Below are positions 33,218-35,004 of a stretch of 35,004 bases of DNA, in pieces. Positions within the stretch are counted from its first letter, which is position 1, and every line of letters starts with the position of its first letter. This DNA is from Oscillospiraceae bacterium (GTDB lineage Bacteria > Bacillota > Clostridia > Oscillospirales > CAG-272), in NCBI GenBank assembly GCA_015063455.1, contig SVUC01000009.1:1-35004 (forward strand), in the 5' to 3' direction. The position numbers were made by a program, and so were the translations under genes. Below the pieces are notes generated by a model, which worked only from the letters and a program-made list of their open reading frames with translations, ran no database searches and had not been told where the DNA came from.

Positions 33218-34646
33218 TTATGCGTTAATAGAGTTAAGAACCTTTTCGTTGTATGTGATCTTTTCAGCATACTCTTCGAGATGAGCAGCGTAATCAGAAT
33301 CGATGAGAGAGCTCTTAGCGCCTACCATCCAGGATTCCTTTGTGCCTTCGCCGAGGTACTGCATGATGTGCCAGCCGAATGATGCAGATTCAACGATGTC
33401 TGTATCGCCTTCAACACGGCTTTCGTCAAAGAGCCATGCGTTGAATTCGTTTGTTGTCTCACCACGAGCTACGTCTTCATACTTACCTTCAGTTTCAATA
33501 GAACCAGTATCTTCGCTGTACTTGAGAACGAATTCAGCAAACTTTTCATCGCTGAAGCCTGCAGCTTCGAGTTCAGCATAAACTTCTTCAACCTTTGTGC
33601 TGTCCTTGTAAGTGTCGGAAGAGAAGAGAATATGACGAACGTTTCTTGTTACTGTTTCGTCTCTGTAGGAAGGAGCTGTGAGATAGTATACAGTGTATTC
33701 TGTACCGTCATCTTCAGCCTCTGTATGTGTATCGCCTGCATTTGCGGAGAATGCCCATTCAGCAACATCTCCCATACTTGCCTTTACAACGTGAATGCTG
33801 TGAGCAGAGCCTGCATATTTTTCTGCATCTTCCTCTTTGAGAACATCTGTTGTATATTCACGGATAATGTTGAGGAATTCTTCTTCGGAAGCAGCAGCTT
33901 CGAGACGGTCTGCATAAGCCTTAGCGGATGCGTTAGCTTCTGTTGTATCACCAACAGGTTTACCGTCTGTATCCTTTTCCATGAAGTCAGCAGATGCAAC
34001 TGAGAATACAAGGTAGTCTACACCCTCAAATTCATCCTTGTGCTCTGCGTAGTAAGCTTCGAGATCTTCTTCTGTGTATTCGAGCTTGCTTACGTAATCG
34101 TTAACATACTTTGTAGCAAGTGTGGAGAGCTCGAGACAGTTGCGAACGTCCTTAGCCTTGATACCTGCGCCTACAGAAAGAGCAACATACTGGTCAACGC
34201 CGTATCCTGCCTGCTTAGCAGAATCTTCAAGAGACTTCATTGTTGCATCAATGCTTTCGTAATCCTCATCTTCAAGCTTCATACCTGAATCGTGAGCAGC
34301 CTGAGAGAATGCGAGAACCTGGTCAACATTGTTCTTTGCAATGTCCATGAAGTAGTCGAACCATGTACCGCCGTCAGAGAGGAAGGTACACTTCTGAGTC
34401 TTGAGAGAAGCTGATGTGTCAACGCCAAGGTAACCGAGGTAGCTGTAGTAATTCTGATAGTTTACATTGAAGAAGTAAGACATCATAGCACCGTCAACCT
34501 TGAAGTCTTCTGTTTCAGCCGCTGTTCTTGCACGGAGAAGTGTTCCGTTGGTCGAAAGATTTGTAAAGGGAAAGACCGACCACAAGAAGAACCGCGAGAA
34601 CAACACAAATCGTAGTAAGTATTGATTTTACTTTTGATTTACCCAT
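33218..34646 (-). CDS. Membrane-anchored parvulin-type foldase (PrsA/SurA-like), frameshifted near its N-terminus
   Basis: Most of the gene is open (33218 to about 34550): an N-terminal SurA/PrsA-like helical region (DGAMMSYFFNVNYQNYYS) and a C-terminal PpiC-type rotamase domain at about 315-430 (VTRNVRHILFSS, FAEFVLKYSEDTGSIETEGK, ASFGWHIMQYL). The natural start is the ATG at 34646, with AAGGAG upstream, encoding MGKSKVKSILTTICVVLAVL, a membrane anchor. That frame runs into a stop soon after codon 30. Removing one base of the GG at 34550-34551 joins the two frames as SLYKSFDNGTLLRAR, giving about 475 residues. It folds or isomerises exported proteins at the outer membrane face. The break is either a real mutation or a sequencing error; the rest of the frame shows no decay. 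Confidence 0.8.
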
Positions 34647-34857
34647 TTTGGATAAACTCCTTTCGCAATATGCATATTTTTGTACGTCATCAGACGCAAA
34701 TTATCAACATAATAGCATCCGATATACAATCACCGAATTATTATATCATACTATTCGTGAAATTTCAATCAATTTTTATAAATTCAGCAAAAAGTTATTA
34801 GATTTTCACTCAAATTTCACAAATCAAAAAAAACAGCAAAAAAATCCCCAAAAACTC

Positions 34858-34886
34858 TTGACAACTGCGAATGATTGTGGTATCAT
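34858..34886 (+). promoter_or_regulatory. Promoter of the tRNA-Arg gene
   Basis: TTGACA (34858-34863), 17 bases, TATCAT (34881-34886), placing the transcript start about 18 bases before the tRNA 5' end. Confidence 0.75.
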
Positions 34887-34911
34887 ATACAGGCACGAGA
34901 AAATTAAATAT

Positions 34912-34954
34912 GCGCCCTTAGCTCAGCGGATAGAGTGCCCGGCTACGAACTGGG
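34912..34954 (+). tRNA. tRNA-Arg (anticodon ACG), 5' part only
   Basis: The 5' acceptor strand GCGCCCT, the D-arm (GCTC...GAGT) and the anticodon arm CCCGG-CTACGAA-CTGGG with anticodon ACG are all present and in register. After 34954 no T-arm (GGTTCGAATCC) and no complete acceptor 3' strand (AGGGCGC) follow; only GGCGC at 34967-34971 could pair with the 5' end. The last 50 bases before the window edge are therefore not a normal tRNA 3' half. Confidence 0.6.
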
Positions 34955-35004
34955 AACTCCGAGCAAGGCGCGAACCAGAGCATCCCACAATCGAATACCC
35001 CATG

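Overview
The window looks like chromosome from an uncultured gut- or rumen-type member of the Clostridia (Oscillospirales or a relative). This is inferred from the moderate-to-low G+C, AT-rich intergenic DNA with clear sigma-A promoters (TTGACA, 17 bp, TATAAT-like), strong Shine-Dalgarno sites, many lipoproteins of the MKK...LVAC type, an SpaA-type sortase/pilus island, an oxygen-sensitive glycyl radical enzyme (strict anaerobe) and a BlaI/M56 regulator pair. No phage, transposase, CRISPR array or rRNA gene was seen.

Layout. (1) 1-1108: a zinc-ribbon membrane protein (+) and a small membrane protein (-) facing each other across a hairpin terminator. (2) 1121-6606 (-): an apparent operon of glycyl radical enzyme, its radical-SAM activase, an SGNH esterase-like protein and a signal-less beta-helix protein. 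It is driven by a consensus promoter at 6677-6705. (3) 7027-18036 (+): a complete pilus island holding a coiled-coil protein, signal peptidase I, an 1831-residue LPSTG adhesin, an LPSTG backbone pilin, sortase C, a minor pilin with a variant LIQTG signal, and a second sortase with a long acidic stalk. It ends in a 15-bp hairpin terminator. (4) 18140-22927 (-): an envelope-modification block. An ECF-like sigma factor and its putative membrane anti-sigma lie upstream of a lipoprotein, an MBOAT O-acyltransferase and a DHHW/AlgJ-like partner. The sigma gene and the lipoprotein gene carry the same promoter-like element (GGTCACC, 17 bp, TATTAT), so this looks like an autoregulated sigma factor controlling surface O-acylation. 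(5) 23280-30676 (+): blaI-like repressor with twin operators, translationally coupled to a 2337-residue M56 (BlaR1/MecR1-like) sensor with about 1940 extracytoplasmic residues and no recognisable penicillin-binding domain. (6) 30790-35004: a lipoprotein, a small membrane protein, tRNA-Pro(CGG), a small multidrug-export-family protein, a parvulin-type foldase whose reading frame is broken by one base near 34550, and a tRNA-Arg(ACG) whose 3' half is not tRNA-like at the window edge.

The most novel-looking items are the sigma/O-acylation regulon with its duplicated promoter, the giant BlaR1-like sensor, and the glycyl radical enzyme cluster, whose active-site loop matches neither the Cys-Cys of pyruvate formate-lyase nor the Cys-x-Glu of the dehydratases. 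All functions are inferred from motifs read by eye; no database search was run.
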